A stretch of 64,000 nt of DNA from Mycolicibacterium brisbanense (GTDB lineage Bacteria; Actinomycetota; Actinomycetes; Mycobacteriales; Mycobacteriaceae), in the NCBI RefSeq assembly GCF_001570425.1, contig NZ_BCSX01000011.1:62001-126000 (forward strand), read 5' to 3'. This document shows, in pieces, positions 63,330 to 64,000 of the stretch. Both the position numbers and the translations under genes were made by a program. Under the pieces are notes generated by a model. The model was not told the origin of the DNA. It ran no database searches and saw only the letters and a program-made list of their open reading frames with translations. Position 1 is the first letter of the stretch. Each line of letters starts with the position of its first letter.

Positions 63330-64000
63330 ATGAACAGCTGGACCCGACTGCGCTGGGCCGCAGCGACTCTCGCAGTAGCCACGACCGCGGCGTGCGGCGG
63401 TTCTCAGACTCCCGCGCAGCCGACAACGAGCGCCACCACCGAAGTCGGCAGTCAAGCAGTAGGCCCGCAGTATGACAGCGTTCATGTGTACGTCCAGCCC
63501 GGTCGGCTGGATGCGTTCGTGAGCAGTTGGCTGGCGACGTTCGGGGGTACCGCCAAACCGGCTGCGGTCGTCACCGTCACCCCGACGCCCAGCCAGACCA
63601 GGTCGCAGCTGATCCTGTCACCCGTAGGCACCGTCTCCGCCTTCGAGTTCATCTCTGCGGTGCCCTACCCGTTCGGTACCGAACGCACTGGATGGCTGAT
63701 GGGCAACCTCGACGCCGGCGTTGAGCAGGCGCGCGACGCTGGGGCTGCGGTCGTCGTGGCTCCGTTCGCCGATCCGATCGGTCGGGATGCCATCGTCCAG
63801 TTCCCGGGCGGCGTCAACGCCCAGCTGTATTGGCACACAACCCCTCCCAGCTATCCACCACTTGCGACAGTGCCTGACAACCGGATTTACCTGCCGGCCG
63901 ACTCGGTCGACAAATTCCTGCCGTCCTACCCGAGTTTCACGCAAGGAACACTTGACGCCGACACGACCTCTGCTGACGGCGCGCTTATCGGCAAGCCGGG
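63330..64000 (+). CDS. Lipoprotein with VOC-like domain (3' end cut off)
   Basis: At least 223 residues; it continues beyond the window. The signal peptide ends in the lipobox TAAC (Cys22) and a Thr/Ser-rich linker follows. From about residue 45 (YDSVHVYVQPGRLDAFVSSW) the strand-helix pattern, with GWLMGNLDAGVEQARDAGA and VQFPGGVNAQLYWH, resembles a VOC/glyoxalase-type domain placed outside the membrane. AGGAACTC precedes the ATG. Divergent from the monooxygenase operon, with a palindromic site between. Confidence 0.8.
   Translation, partial: MNSWTRLRWAAATLAVATTAACGGSQTPAQPTTSATTEVGSQAVGPQYDSVHVYVQPGRLDAFVSSWLATFGGTAKPAAVVTVTPTPSQTRSQLILSPVGTVSAFEFISAVPYPFGTERTGWLMGNLDAGVEQARDAGAAVVVAPFADPIGRDAIVQFPGGVNAQLYWHTTPPSYPPLATVPDNRIYLPADSVDKFLPSYPSFTQGTLDADTTSADGALIGKP

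Overview
The window is GC-rich DNA from a mycobacterium, probably a rapid-growing Mycolicibacterium. The left end follows the M. tuberculosis order Rv0427c to Rv0434 (xthA, GNAT, def, DUF3263, virR, sodC, YbdK-type ligase, Lon-N protein). Further right lies the Rv3548c to Rv3553 cholesterol ring C/D block with its KstR2 operator. Most operons show the tight ATGA/GTGA start-stop overlaps usual in this group. No phage, insertion sequence, CRISPR array or rRNA was seen.

Layout. 1-8.1 kb: MoxR ATPase and the conserved xthA-to-Lon-N block. 8.1-13 kb: a two-component pair encoded tail to tail with overlapping 3' ends, a small exported protein, a methyltransferase, and a membrane-anchored trypsin-like protease with a zinc-ribbon tail. 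13-19.2 kb: a complete Mrp cation/proton antiporter operon with A and B fused. 19.3-26.3 kb: assorted enzymes and regulators, including a DUF559/AbiEi-like gene bracketed by related stem-loops. 26.4-31.9 kb: a stress region with nickel superoxide dismutase and its maturation protease, then Hsp20 and an Hsp100 ATPase without a recognisable ClpP-docking tripeptide.

31.9-44.9 kb is the most distinctive part. A three-subunit formate dehydrogenase has a catalytic subunit with an in-frame UGA at codon 190, followed by a SECIS hairpin whose apical loop matches that of E. coli fdhF. The genes needed to make and insert selenocysteine follow: selD, tRNA-Sec(UCA), selA and selB. Between the dehydrogenase and selD, on the dehydrogenase strand, are three tightly packed genes: an acyl-CoA-dehydrogenase-like flavoprotein, a PhnD-like binding protein with no signal peptide and no transporter, and a ferritin-like diiron protein with a possible SirA/TusA-like N-terminus. 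I do not recognise this trio as a described system, and it is my main candidate for something new.

45-64 kb: small conserved proteins, a tandem pair of UbiD-family decarboxylase genes, the ipdC-ipdB-ipdA-echA20 operon with two divergent SDR genes sharing a KstR2 site, a predicted type VII secreted protein ending in an HExxH zincin-like domain coupled to a duplicated lipoprotein, and a molybdenum hydroxylase (PaoABC-like) operon headed by a flavin monooxygenase related to 2,6-dihydroxypyridine hydroxylase. The window ends inside a lipoprotein gene.

All homology statements come from reading motifs and remembered family sequences; no database search was run. Start sites were chosen by eye from ribosome-binding sites, overlaps and remembered homologues.
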